Assembly (NCBI GenBank): GCA_029857875.1
Contig: JAOUGB010000082.1
Coordinates: 1-8,165 of the forward strand
Direction: 5' to 3'
Origin: Desulfobacteraceae bacterium
GTDB lineage: Bacteria > Desulfobacterota > Desulfobacteria > Desulfobacterales > UBA11574
Length of the DNA: 8,165 nt
A program made the translations under genes and the position numbers. The notes beneath the pieces were generated by a model. The model made no database searches. It was not told the origin of the DNA and saw only the letters and a program-made list of their open reading frames with translations. This document shows positions 1-6,498 of this stretch, one piece after another (positions within the stretch are counted from its first letter, which is position 1; the number at the start of each line of letters is the position of its first letter).

Positions 1-11
1 ACATGATTTAC

Positions 12-18
12 AAGGGAG
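12..18 (+). promoter_or_regulatory. Ribosome binding site deciding the methyltransferase start
   Basis: AAGGGAG ends 5 nt before the ATG at 24. The earlier in-frame ATG at 3 has too little upstream sequence in the window to judge, and its start would place this purine run inside the coding region. The site therefore favours the shorter, 331-aa protein. Confidence 0.6.
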
Positions 19-23
19 AACCT

Positions 24-1019
24 ATGAAAACCAAACCAGACATCATCTCTGATGTGAGAAGTTTTATGAAAAGCAGAGTGATCCTTTCCGCCGCCGAATT
101 AGATTTCTTTTCAAAGCTGGACGACAATTTTGTCTCCGCAAAAGAACTGGCTGATATGTCCGGTCTGGATGAAAGGGCGACCACACGAATTCTTGACTGC
201 CTGGTCACTTACGATCTTCTTGAAAAAGAGAATAACCGTTATCGAACCACAGAAAAAGGGTCGCATCTTTCATCCCTGAATCGGGAGTCCGCACTCCCCA
301 TGATAAAACACATGAATGTCATCTGGAACAATTTGAGCCACCTTACAGACGTTATCAAAAAAGGGACCAATTCTTATTTAAAACCCGTTGTGGACTCGGA
401 GTCAAAAGCAGACAGAAACGCCTTTATCGGAGCAATGCATGTTGCGGCAAGGCGTATTTCAGCTAAAATAGCGAACGCCTATGATTTGAGTTCCTTTAAA
501 AAACTGCTTGATATCGGAGGCGGATCCGGGGCTTACAGCATTGCTTTTTTGAAAAAAAACCCACAACTAAACGCAGTTATTTTTGATCTTAAAGGCGTTA
601 TCCCCATTGCAAAAGAAAAAGTCCGTGAGAATAATTTTCAAGACAGGGTCAATTTCGTAGTCGGGGATTTTTATGTGGATGACCTACCTTCTGGATGTGA
701 TGTCGCACTGCTATCAGCCATTATTCACCAAAACAGCCCCCAACAGAATGTTGAGCTCTACCGGAAAATTTATCATGCCCTCGATCCTGGTGGAACGCTG
801 ATTATTCGGGATCATATCATGGATGAATCTCGTACAAATCCGCCTGCTGGAGCCCTTTTTGCGTTAAACATGCTTGTAAATACCCAAGCCGGAGACACTT
901 ATACATTCAGGGAAGTAAAAGACACCTTAAAAACAGCTGGTTTCGTAGAAGTAAAACTCGTTATATCAGGAAAAGAGATGGATTGCCTTGTAGAAGCGAT
1001 AAAGCCGAATCCGATATAA
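24..1019 (+). CDS. SAM-dependent O-methyltransferase (Methyltransf_2-like)
   Basis: Predicted cytoplasmic enzyme that moves a methyl group from S-adenosylmethionine to a small-molecule hydroxyl; the substrate cannot be told from sequence. The 331-aa protein has the usual two-part build of the COMT/hydroxyneurosporene methyltransferase family. An N-terminal winged-helix dimerisation region (about residues 10-85, with 'SAKELADMSGLDERATTRIL') is followed by a helical linker and a Rossmann fold. SAM motif I is LLDIGGGSGAYS (about 161-172), the acidic ribose-binding residue is D188 in IFDL, and GDF follows at 214-216. H235 (AIIHQNS) sits where plant and bacterial relatives carry the catalytic His, although the usual HDW context is lost. 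The start at 24 is preferred over an ATG at 3 because AAGGGAG lies 5 nt upstream of it. A small DUF6794-like gene follows within 6-15 nt, so the two are probably cotranscribed. The family call is firm; the role is unknown. Confidence 0.88.
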   Translation: MKTKPDIISDVRSFMKSRVILSAAELDFFSKLDDNFVSAKELADMSGLDERATTRILDCLVTYDLLEKENNRYRTTEKGSHLSSLNRESALPMIKHMNVIWNNLSHLTDVIKKGTNSYLKPVVDSESKADRNAFIGAMHVAARRISAKIANAYDLSSFKKLLDIGGGSGAYSIAFLKKNPQLNAVIFDLKGVIPIAKEKVRENNFQDRVNFVVGDFYVDDLPSGCDVALLSAIIHQNSPQQNVELYRKIYHALDPGGTLIIRDHIMDESRTNPPAGALFALNMLVNTQAGDTYTFREVKDTLKTAGFVEVKLVISGKEMDCLVEAIKPNPI

Positions 1020-1025
1020 GTCTGG

Positions 1026-1343
1026 ATGATAAAAATGAATGAAATAAAAAATGTGTTCCTTAAAAATATTGATGACGTCGTTGACAGACTCATCTCCGAA
1101 TTATCGTTTAAAGATAAAACAAAAATTGCCAATATGTCGGAAGTCGACCTGGTAAAACTTAATATGTCATGGGGAATATACATTAGAAACGAATTTCGCC
1201 TTGAAGGCAATGATCCGCTGTTGAAATCTTTAATATCTTATGCGGGCGTAAATGCAATGACGCCTGAACAGGCGTCGTACATCATAATAAAAGAATTGTG
1301 GGAGAAGCTTCAGAATTCTCACGTTCTGAAAATCGTCAAATAG
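1026..1343 (+). CDS. Small DUF6794-like protein, function unknown
   Basis: A 105-aa (or 102-aa) soluble protein of unknown function with no signal peptide or membrane segment. Residues about 36-95 carry a pattern I associate with DUF6794-type small proteins: an acidic/polar 'MSEVDLVKLNMSWG' stretch, then IRNEFRLEGNDPLL, a spacer, and 'TPEQASYIIIKELWEKL' at the C-terminus. The family name is from memory and not verified by a search. Two starts are possible. The ATG at 1026 lies 6 nt after the methyltransferase stop and has no visible Shine-Dalgarno; the ATG at 1035 has a weak GGA 8 nt upstream and may be the true start. The close spacing suggests cotranscription with the methyltransferase. Relatives are often found as stand-alone genes, so the pairing need not mean a shared function. 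Confidence 0.72.
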   Translation: MIKMNEIKNVFLKNIDDVVDRLISELSFKDKTKIANMSEVDLVKLNMSWGIYIRNEFRLEGNDPLLKSLISYAGVNAMTPEQASYIIIKELWEKLQNSHVLKIVK

Positions 1344-1374
1344 TATCACAATCGCCATTCCTTATATTATAGCA

Positions 1375-1386
1375 CCTCAATTGAGG
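1375..1386. terminator. Perfect 12-bp palindrome between convergent genes, possible weak terminator
   Basis: CCTCAATTGAGG is a perfect palindrome in the 60-bp gap between the convergent stops at 1343 and 1404. As RNA it could form a 4-bp CCTC/GAGG stem with an AATT loop, possibly extended by outer GC/GC pairs across mismatches. No run of T follows on either strand, only AT-rich sequence, so intrinsic termination would be weak. Its position is the main support. Confidence 0.25.
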
Positions 1387-1403
1387 GAGCAAAGATAAAT
1401 ATT

Positions 1404-1865
1404 TTATACAGCACCCATTGTTAACGCACCCTCAATAATGTTCTCCGTCTGGTTTCTGGCATAAGGTCCGTTTTGTCCGATCACAAACATCACTTCGATG
1501 CGGTATAGATGAATCCAATCTTTTACCAGTGAAGCAGCTTTGATATCATCCATTTGATCAAGATCGACACCGAGCATCTGACGGCCATATCTCAAGGTCG
1601 CCTTTCTGGCAGAATCCAAATTTCCGGTCAGTCTGCCATACGATATAATAAGGGTACCTTTCGCGTCCATGACATTCTGTCTGATGCATTCGGAATAATT
1701 TTCGGATGACATCTCCTTAAGTTTGAATCGTTCAGGCAATGTTCCGGTTTCGGTGATCCGGCCTTTTGGTATCCATCCACCATGCGGAATTCCCAGTTTT
1801 ATTGCAATGTCAAGAGCTGCTTGATCTGCTTCGGTTTGTCCGCCTGAAATAATTTTTTTAAGCAT
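1404..1865 (-). CDS. Circularly permuted YpsA-type SLOG protein (putative molybdenum carrier)
   Basis: A 153-aa cytoplasmic Rossmann-like protein of the cpYpsA/putative molybdenum carrier family (PF12694). The N-terminal glycine-rich ligand loop is ISGGQTEADQAALD (residues 6-19); most relatives have GGQTGAD, so E12 replaces a glycine. The next family block is GGWIPKGR (about 29-36), followed by ETGTLPERFKL, and a third, GTLIISYGRLTGNLDSA (about 70-86), contributes the second loop of the pocket. Length is typical. SLOG proteins are predicted to bind nucleotides or nucleotide-like ligands; the 'molybdenum carrier' label comes from resemblance to a plant cofactor carrier and should not be read as a shown role. 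An AGGAGA Shine-Dalgarno 5 nt upstream supports the start. It lies 107 bp downstream of the EF-hand/cysteine hydrolase gene on the same strand and may share its transcript. Confidence 0.85.
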   Translation of the reverse strand: MLKKIISGGQTEADQAALDIAIKLGIPHGGWIPKGRITETGTLPERFKLKEMSSENYSECIRQNVMDAKGTLIISYGRLTGNLDSARKATLRYGRQMLGVDLDQMDDIKAASLVKDWIHLYRIEVMFVIGQNGPYARNQTENIIEGALTMGAV

Positions 1866-1870
1866 GATAC

Positions 1871-1876
1871 TCTCCT
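1871..1876 (-). promoter_or_regulatory. Ribosome binding site of the cpYpsA gene
   Basis: On the minus strand AGGAGA lies 5 nt upstream of the ATG whose first base is 1865. It is the strongest Shine-Dalgarno on the minus strand of this window and fixes the start. Confidence 0.7.
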
Positions 1877-1972
1877 TTTATTTTTGCATAGATAGTCTTT
1901 ATGATTGAACAGCAGCCGTTTCAAAACCTTCTGGTGAGTAATTTTTGAGTTTTTTGCCGAAATTTCCAAGAA

Positions 1973-3001
1973 TTATATCCACTGCACACATTGGGCTACC
2001 CTCACACCGGCATCTGTCATTTCACGAACGCCGGATTCAACAGCAGACAAGCCATCATACAGTGAGGATTGCATGTAGCTGCCGGCACGCGCTCCGGACA
2101 AACTTAAATCCACAACAATTTGAAGTTTACCTTCTTTAAAATATTTATGTGTATCAATGGAAGATTTTCTGATACAGCTGTTCAACGTGCATCCGGCCAT
2201 CACCAATATTTTCTTGCCATCATCCATCAAGCCTTCAACCCACTCACGAAAACCATTTGTGTTTGGGAACAATACACTGTTACCGGGCTTGATAAAGTAA
2301 AGTTGTCCGGCATCTATTATTCCGGCAAGTGCATCATCCCAATCATAGCTGCCAGGTGGAAACGGACATCGGGTAAACATCGTTTCAACAAAACTGAAGT
2401 TCTCAATTAAAAATTGCGCACATTTTTCGAAGGCAAATCGAATCGGTTTAACTTCAAGTTCGGCTTTAGAACCTATTGATTTCATCCAAACTCCCCTTGT
2501 AAAGGATCGCTGAGGATCGATGATCAACAGTGCTGCATCATCGCTGGATATTTCAATCGGTTTGATATTCATATTCTCTATAATTTTCTGATAGGTATTC
2601 GCAACGCCGATGTTGTCTGTATGTTTCAGCAGATCAGACATGTCATTACAGATTTTGTCCTTTGATGTTGTCTGATACGGTTTGTTGTTCACTTCACGGA
2701 CATCTGCTGTTCTTTCTTTTGAAATTGCAGTTCTTTTTGATGCAATTGAGGATAAAAAAGGGTGTAAATTAAGAAGCACTTTGCCATACGGACCATAAGG
2801 ATCTTCTATAATTTGATTCATAAAAGCGATAAAGTTATCCCTGGACATCGGTTTTGCTGCTGTAAAAAGATCAAGAACCGCGAAAACAGGGGCTTCTCTC
2901 CAGTGCCATGCCATACGCCGGGCTGCTTCATGGAGTTCTAATCTGGAAAGCACTCCATTTTTGTTTAGATCCAATATGTCAAAAAGTTCATTTGGCGTCA
3001 T
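1973..3001 (-). CDS. EF-hand/isochorismatase-like cysteine hydrolase fusion
   Basis: A 342-aa protein without signal peptide, joining two modules. At the N-terminus is a complete calcium-binding EF-hand loop at residues 11-22 (D11, N13, N15, G16, S19, E22), then a degenerate second helix-loop-helix (about 38-66). A polar linker (about 85-150) leads to an isochorismatase/nicotinamidase-type hydrolase domain (about 153-340). The catalytic triad appears intact: D162 in LLIIDPQRSF, K238 in YFIKPGNS and nucleophile C276 in GCTLNSCIRKSS. Such enzymes hydrolyse amides or vinyl ethers (nicotinamide, N-carbamoyl compounds, isochorismate); the substrate here is unknown. The Asp-Pro-Gln opening and CTLNSC nucleophile elbow are family hallmarks. 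The ATG at 3001 is the only likely start, since an in-frame TGA lies eight codons upstream, yet no clear Shine-Dalgarno is seen. A deleted relative lies just upstream, and the cpYpsA gene follows. Confidence 0.85.
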   Translation of the reverse strand: MTPNELFDILDLNKNGVLSRLELHEAARRMAWHWREAPVFAVLDLFTAAKPMSRDNFIAFMNQIIEDPYGPYGKVLLNLHPFLSSIASKRTAISKERTADVREVNNKPYQTTSKDKICNDMSDLLKHTDNIGVANTYQKIIENMNIKPIEISSDDAALLIIDPQRSFTRGVWMKSIGSKAELEVKPIRFAFEKCAQFLIENFSFVETMFTRCPFPPGSYDWDDALAGIIDAGQLYFIKPGNSVLFPNTNGFREWVEGLMDDGKKILVMAGCTLNSCIRKSSIDTHKYFKEGKLQIVVDLSLSGARAGSYMQSSLYDGLSAVESGVREMTDAGVRVAQCVQWI

Positions 3002-3031
3002 TTTGGTCGGATCACATTTTTTTCAACGTCT

Positions 3032-3201
3032 TTATTGTCGATTCGTTTGAGTTAAAGGGTTAAAATATTCATCGATGAACTCTTCGGACGACATGATTCT
3101 TATCAAAGGGTAACTGGGACTACTTCTTTTGTTATAAATGCATCTGGATGTTTGTTAAACGTATCCTTTAGCATATCTAGGATGATCAGTGCTGGTTTCA
3201 T
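3032..3201 (-). pseudogene. Internally deleted cysteine hydrolase (isochorismatase family) remnant
   Basis: The 275-bp gap between the amidase and the EF-hand hydrolase is not empty. From an ATG at 3201, preceded 9 nt upstream by AAAGGA, the minus strand reads MKPALIILDMLKDTFNKHP and on to a TGA at 3103-3105 (32 codons). This is the typical first strand of a stand-alone cysteine hydrolase, with D9 as the first triad residue. In another frame, about 3118 down to the TAA at 3032-3034, it reads YPLIRIMSSEEFIDEYF and a short tail, which resembles the C-terminal end of the same family ('PLxRVMxSEEF' type). The middle, some 120-130 residues holding the catalytic Lys and Cys, is missing and the two ends are out of frame. 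The simplest reading is a gene that lost its centre by deletion. The N-terminal match is strong; the C-terminal match is from memory and weaker. No catalytic product is possible. Confidence 0.6.
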
Positions 3202-3276
3202 GGCAACCCATCCTTTAGGACTCTTCAACTTGACCGCACATTAATGTCACAGGCAGACCTTGATTCCCCTTTATCA

Positions 3277-4569
3277 TTAGGTATCAGGAAGAAAAATCAG
3301 GGTGCCCTTTGGGAGTCCTTTAAAGTCGTTTATTTTATCACCAGCCACCAATTTTTTGGGTGGCAGGTAGTATATTGTTTTACGATCTTTGTACTTCTTA
3401 CCGGCAATTTGGTAGGCGGATCGACCTTTATGAAGCTCGAAAGGACCCCGGTAACCTACAATGAGCTTTGTTTTGGCAGGCAGATCATCCCAGTCGGATA
3501 TCATTGAACCGACTCTCATTTGACCTGAAGGCATAAAATAGATCGTGGTTTTAAAGTTATACGCTTGACCGGCAAAGGACCATGCCGTGAGCCTGTCCGA
3601 TATGGTTTTTATGGGATCATCGCTTTTTATCAAAGAAATGCTGTTCTCCTGATTCAGCATCACAACCGTTTTTGCGGGTATTCTGTCCCAGCCTATTTTA
3701 TCTGAAATTTGATCACCGGTGTATATTTGACCGCCCGGAAATTTGTAGACCGTTGTCTGACTGTCGTAATCTTCTCCGGCGATTGACCAGGCGGTGTTAA
3801 TTTTGGTAACGAGGTTCGCGTCATCTGTTTTTGCATAATATTCCCGCTGACCATAATATATTTCAGCCAACTGAAGATCAGCCAAAAGCCGTCTAGATTT
3901 TACATCAGGATCATAGGTCCAGGTGGGTCCTACTTCGGCTTTTTCGCGAATAAAATTTCTTGCACAACGTTTCCGTCCCCGTTGATTTTTTCTAAACCAC
4001 CGGTTTGGTTTTCCATAGGCTACCTGGCTGTGAGTCAAGACTTCCCGATCATCCAAGCCATATACCCCTTGCAAAATGTCAACCAATATGCCCACGGAAC
4101 GATACTGGCTTTCGGTGATGGGTGCGTAATGATACCCGACCAATTCAATTCCAATGGAGATTTTGCTGATATCCGTTTCCCCGTTCCACATGCTAAGACC
4201 AGCATGGTCGGCTTCGTATTTCTTGTCAACAATACGATACGTGCGCCCGTTTCGAGCAATCACATAATGGGTATGACCGCCATCGGTTGTCCCACTATTG
4301 CGCAAACGTTTTCCCTTCAAAACAACCCTTAGCGTCATTTTAAGACCGAGTTCCGAGGTGTGAACAATAATATATTTCGTCTGTTTACGCCTGACTTTTT
4401 TATAATTCGGGTTCAACCGTGAACGGTGATCTACAATGGAACTCTGAAAGTTCAGGCGATCTGCCAGAGTATATGCGGCTGAAAAATGTGGTCGATTTAA
4501 AATAAACGCAAGGCATAAGGAAACAACCAATATAAATCGTTTATTGTAAAATTTTGAAAAATTACTCAT
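3277..4569 (-). CDS. Secreted N-acetylmuramoyl-L-alanine amidase (Amidase_2) with three C-terminal repeats
   Basis: A 430-aa exported peptidoglycan hydrolase predicted to cut the bond between N-acetylmuramic acid and L-alanine. A signal peptide has a basic start (KFYNKR), a hydrophobic core (FILVVSLCLAFIL) and probable cleavage near residue 32 (FSAA). The Amidase_2/PGRP-like domain covers about 62-205: YIIVHTSE gives zinc ligand H70, GHTHYVI follows (H101), then DHAG (H122), SIGIELVG (E142) and LTHSQVA with zinc ligand H180. The third ligand is probably C202 in RGRKRCARNF, as in T7 lysozyme and PGRPs, instead of the Asp of AmpD. After a helical stretch come three degenerate repeats (257-305, 327-371, 382-427). 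The ATG at 4569 is chosen because GGAA precedes it by a few nt; an ATG at 4578, GTG at 4581 and TTG at 4587 are in-frame alternatives with no better site. It is divergent from ettA. Confidence 0.85.
   Translation of the reverse strand: MSNFSKFYNKRFILVVSLCLAFILNRPHFSAAYTLADRLNFQSSIVDHRSRLNPNYKKVRRKQTKYIIVHTSELGLKMTLRVVLKGKRLRNSGTTDGGHTHYVIARNGRTYRIVDKKYEADHAGLSMWNGETDISKISIGIELVGYHYAPITESQYRSVGILVDILQGVYGLDDREVLTHSQVAYGKPNRWFRKNQRGRKRCARNFIREKAEVGPTWTYDPDVKSRRLLADLQLAEIYYGQREYYAKTDDANLVTKINTAWSIAGEDYDSQTTVYKFPGGQIYTGDQISDKIGWDRIPAKTVVMLNQENSISLIKSDDPIKTISDRLTAWSFAGQAYNFKTTIYFMPSGQMRVGSMISDWDDLPAKTKLIVGYRGPFELHKGRSAYQIAGKKYKDRKTIYYLPPKKLVAGDKINDFKGLPKGTLIFLPDT
3289..3801 (-). repeat. Three tandem protein repeats in the amidase C-terminus
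   Basis: The amidase tail contains three copies of a 45-49-residue unit, coded at about 3655-3801, 3457-3591 and 3289-3426. Shared positions are A-[WY]-x-[IF]-A-G-x-x-Y-x-x-x-[TK]-T-[IV]-Y, a Gly/Pro turn, then G-x-x-I-x-D, a short gap and [LI]-P-[AK]-[KG]-T-x-[IV]. Copies 1 and 2 are closest (AWSIAGEDY and AWSFAGQAY; PAKT in both); copy 3 is more divergent (AYQIAGKKY, PKGT). The opening AWSIAG recalls LysM domains, but a likely beta-hairpin follows where LysM has its second helix, so I do not assign the family. Binding to the cell wall is a natural guess from position. Confidence 0.75.
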
Positions 4570-4617
4570 AAATTCCATCACATTCAATACGCTTGCATTA
4601 AATAAATATTTGTGAAA

Positions 4618-4636
4618 AATATAGTAACACTATATT
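4618..4636. promoter_or_regulatory. Palindrome in the divergent promoter region, possible operator
   Basis: AATATAGT, a 3-nt centre AAC, and ACTATATT form perfect 8-bp inverted arms between the amidase and ettA. The arms overlap the proposed amidase -10 box. On the plus strand they also supply a TATATT (4631-4636) that could serve as an ettA -10 with a poor TTGTGA (4610-4615) 15 bp upstream. AT-rich palindromes arise easily by chance, but the location in a divergent promoter makes an operator plausible. Confidence 0.35.
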
Positions 4637-4645
4637 CGGGTTCAA
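4618..4645 (-). promoter_or_regulatory. Putative sigma70-type promoter for the amidase
   Basis: On the minus strand TTGAAC (4645-4640), a 16-bp spacer and TATATT (4623-4618) resemble -35 and -10 boxes, about 50 nt upstream of the ATG at 4569. The -10 box falls inside a palindrome, which would let a bound regulator block it. Confidence 0.4.
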
Positions 4646-4670
4646 ACGACGAAAAAATATTCTAGCCGAA

Positions 4671-4689
4671 GTTGAGACAGGATGTCAAC
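4671..4689 (+). promoter_or_regulatory. Imperfect inverted repeat in the ettA leader
   Basis: GTTGAGACA, centre GGA, and TGTCAAC pair with one bulged G, ending 28 nt before the ettA start. It could be a protein-binding site or a small leader hairpin. Nothing else supports a function. Confidence 0.2.
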
Positions 4690-4717
4690 CGCCGCTTTTT
4701 CATGAAAAGGAAACATC

Positions 4718-6403
4718 ATGGGTGACCAACCAAATAAAATCATATGTTCCATGGTTCGGGTGAGCAAGTATTACGATAAGAAACCAGTTCTTAAAGACAT
4801 ATCATTGTCGTATTTTTACGGCGCCAAAATCGGCGTTTTAGGACTCAACGGCTCTGGGAAAAGCTCTCTTTTACGCATCATGGCGGGCGAGGACACGGAA
4901 TTTAACGGGGAGTTGATTCTATCCCCGGGGCATACCGTGGGACATCTGGAGCAGGAGCCTGTCCTTGACGACACCAAAACCGTCAAAGAAACCGTTGAGG
5001 AGGCGTTACAGACAACCGTTGAACTCATGAATGAATTCAACCGCATCAACGAAAAGTTCGCCGAGCCCATGTCCGATGAAGAGATGGATCGCCTGATCGA
5101 GCGACAGGGAGAGGTTCAGGAAAAACTGGATGCTGCAGATGCGTGGGATCTGGACGCCCGCCTGGAAATGGCCATGGATGCGCTGCGCTGCCCGCCAGGG
5201 GATACATTGGTAAACGTGCTGTCCGGAGGCGAAAAACGCCGGGTGGCCCTTTGCCGGCTGTTGCTCCGCAAGCCGGACATTCTGCTTTTGGACGAACCCA
5301 CCAATCATCTGGATGCCGAAACCGTAGCCTGGTTGGAGCATCATCTTCATCAATACCCGGGAACCGTCATCGCAGTGACCCATGACCGGTATTTTCTCGA
5401 TAATGTTGCCGGCTGGATTCTGGAACTCGATCGGGGTCACGGCATTCCCTGGAAGGGCAATTACTCCTCATGGCTCGAACAAAAAAAGGAGCGTCTCAGA
5501 CAAGAGGAAAAATCCGAAAGCCATCGCCAAAAAACCCTTCAGCGGGAATTGGAATGGATCAGGATGACCCCCAAGGCCCGGCAGGTCAAATCCAAAGCTC
5601 GAATCAGTGCCTATGAAAAACTGCTGACCCGTGAAAGCGCGTCTCAAGCCGGAGATCTTGAAATCTACATACCGCCGGGGCCGCGTCTGGGCAATCTGGT
5701 GATTGAAGCCGAAAATGTATCCAAGGGTTACGGCGACCGCCTCCTTGTCGAGAACATGTCATTTTTTTTGCCGCCGGGCGGTATTGTCGGCGTTGTGGGG
5801 CCAAACGGTGCCGGAAAGACCACGCTGTTCAAGATGATAACAGATCAGGAAACACCGGATGCAGGCAGTATCCGTATTGGAAAAACCGTTCGAATGGCCT
5901 ACGTGGATCAGAGCAGGGAAAGTCTTGATCCGCAAAAAACCATTTGGGAAGTGATTTCAAACAAAGAAGATGTGATCGAACTCGGCAACATGTCAGTCAA
6001 ATCAAGGGCCTATGTGGCCCGATTCAATTTTACCGGTACCGACCAGCAAAAAAAGGTCGGCATGCTCTCGGGCGGCGAACGCAACCGTGTGCATCTCGCC
6101 TGCATGCTCAAGCAGGGCGCGAACGTTATTCTCCTTGACGAGCCCACCAACGACCTTGATGTGAACACCCTCCGGGCCCTGGAAGAGGCTCTTGAAAATT
6201 TCGCCGGATGCGCGGTGGTGATCAGCCACGACCGCTGGTTTTTGGACCGTATCGCCACGCATATCCTGGCCTTTGAAGGAGACAGCCAAGCGTTATGGTT
6301 CGAGGGAAATTATTCGGAATATGAGGCGAACCGCAAAAAGCGGCTGGGCGCCGAGGCCGACCACCCTCACAGAATAAAGTACCGGCAGCTCACCCGAGCT
6401 TAA
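4718..6403 (+). CDS. ettA: Energy-dependent translational throttle protein EttA (ABC-F ATPase)
   Basis: A 561-aa ribosome-associated ABC-F ATPase. In E. coli EttA binds the ribosomal E site and restrains the first elongation steps when ADP is high relative to ATP. Two nucleotide-binding domains are complete. Domain 1 has Walker A GLNGSGKSS (42-50), signature LSGGE (168-172), catalytic E193 in LLLDEPTNHLD and switch H222. Domain 2 has GPNGAGKTT (361-369), LSGGE (450-454), E475 in ILLDEPTNDLD and H504. An arm insert lies at about 95-140. The linker that contacts P-site tRNA runs about 243-320, opening with GIPWKGNYSSWLEQK, a block nearly identical to E. coli EttA and distinct from Uup. Length matches the family (about 555). 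There is no membrane segment. The ATG at 4718 has AAGG 7 nt upstream. pgm follows 95 bp downstream. The call is very secure; fine regulatory behaviour is taken from E. coli. Confidence 0.96.
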   Translation: MGDQPNKIICSMVRVSKYYDKKPVLKDISLSYFYGAKIGVLGLNGSGKSSLLRIMAGEDTEFNGELILSPGHTVGHLEQEPVLDDTKTVKETVEEALQTTVELMNEFNRINEKFAEPMSDEEMDRLIERQGEVQEKLDAADAWDLDARLEMAMDALRCPPGDTLVNVLSGGEKRRVALCRLLLRKPDILLLDEPTNHLDAETVAWLEHHLHQYPGTVIAVTHDRYFLDNVAGWILELDRGHGIPWKGNYSSWLEQKKERLRQEEKSESHRQKTLQRELEWIRMTPKARQVKSKARISAYEKLLTRESASQAGDLEIYIPPGPRLGNLVIEAENVSKGYGDRLLVENMSFFLPPGGIVGVVGPNGAGKTTLFKMITDQETPDAGSIRIGKTVRMAYVDQSRESLDPQKTIWEVISNKEDVIELGNMSVKSRAYVARFNFTGTDQQKKVGMLSGGERNRVHLACMLKQGANVILLDEPTNDLDVNTLRALEEALENFAGCAVVISHDRWFLDRIATHILAFEGDSQALWFEGNYSEYEANRKKRLGAEADHPHRIKYRQLTRA

Positions 6404-6419
6404 TGGGTTGTGCCTGTTC

Positions 6420-6455
6420 GCGGGGTGTGCTTCCCCGTAAACGCCCATGAAGGGC
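6420..6455 (+). other. Two small stem-loops between ettA and pgm
   Basis: The 95-bp gap holds CGGGG/CCCCG (6421-6425 with 6433-6437, 7-nt loop) followed by GCCC/GGGC (6443-6446 with 6452-6455, 5-nt loop). Neither is followed by a T run, so they do not look like an intrinsic terminator. They may separate or protect transcripts of the two genes, or mean nothing. Confidence 0.25.
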
Positions 6456-6485
6456 TTGCTCGCCGTCGCGAATCTTTGCGATGAA

Positions 6486-6490
6486 AGGGA
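6486..6490 (+). promoter_or_regulatory. Ribosome binding site deciding the pgm start
   Basis: AGGGA lies 8 nt upstream of the ATG at 6499, while the in-frame ATG at 6481 has no purine-rich site before it. The protein from 6499 (MERHPLAGKPA) also lines up from residue 1 with E. coli Pgm (MAIHNRAGQPA). Confidence 0.75.
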
Positions 6491-6498
6491 AAATTACA

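Noticed and set aside
1866..1972. Possible promoter (TTGAAA with TAAAGA 17 bp later) in front of the cpYpsA gene on the minus strand
   Set aside because: The -10 box matches only three of six consensus positions in AT-rich sequence, so I could not tell it from chance.
3244..3507. An 87-aa plus-strand open frame with a hydrophobic stretch
   Set aside because: It mostly overlaps the antisense of the amidase repeats, has no good ribosome binding site, and the hydrophobic look comes from reversed coding sequence.
5006..5440. A 144-aa open frame on the minus strand inside ettA
   Set aside because: It lies antisense to a strongly conserved ABC-F gene, has no family signature, and is explained by codon bias of ettA.
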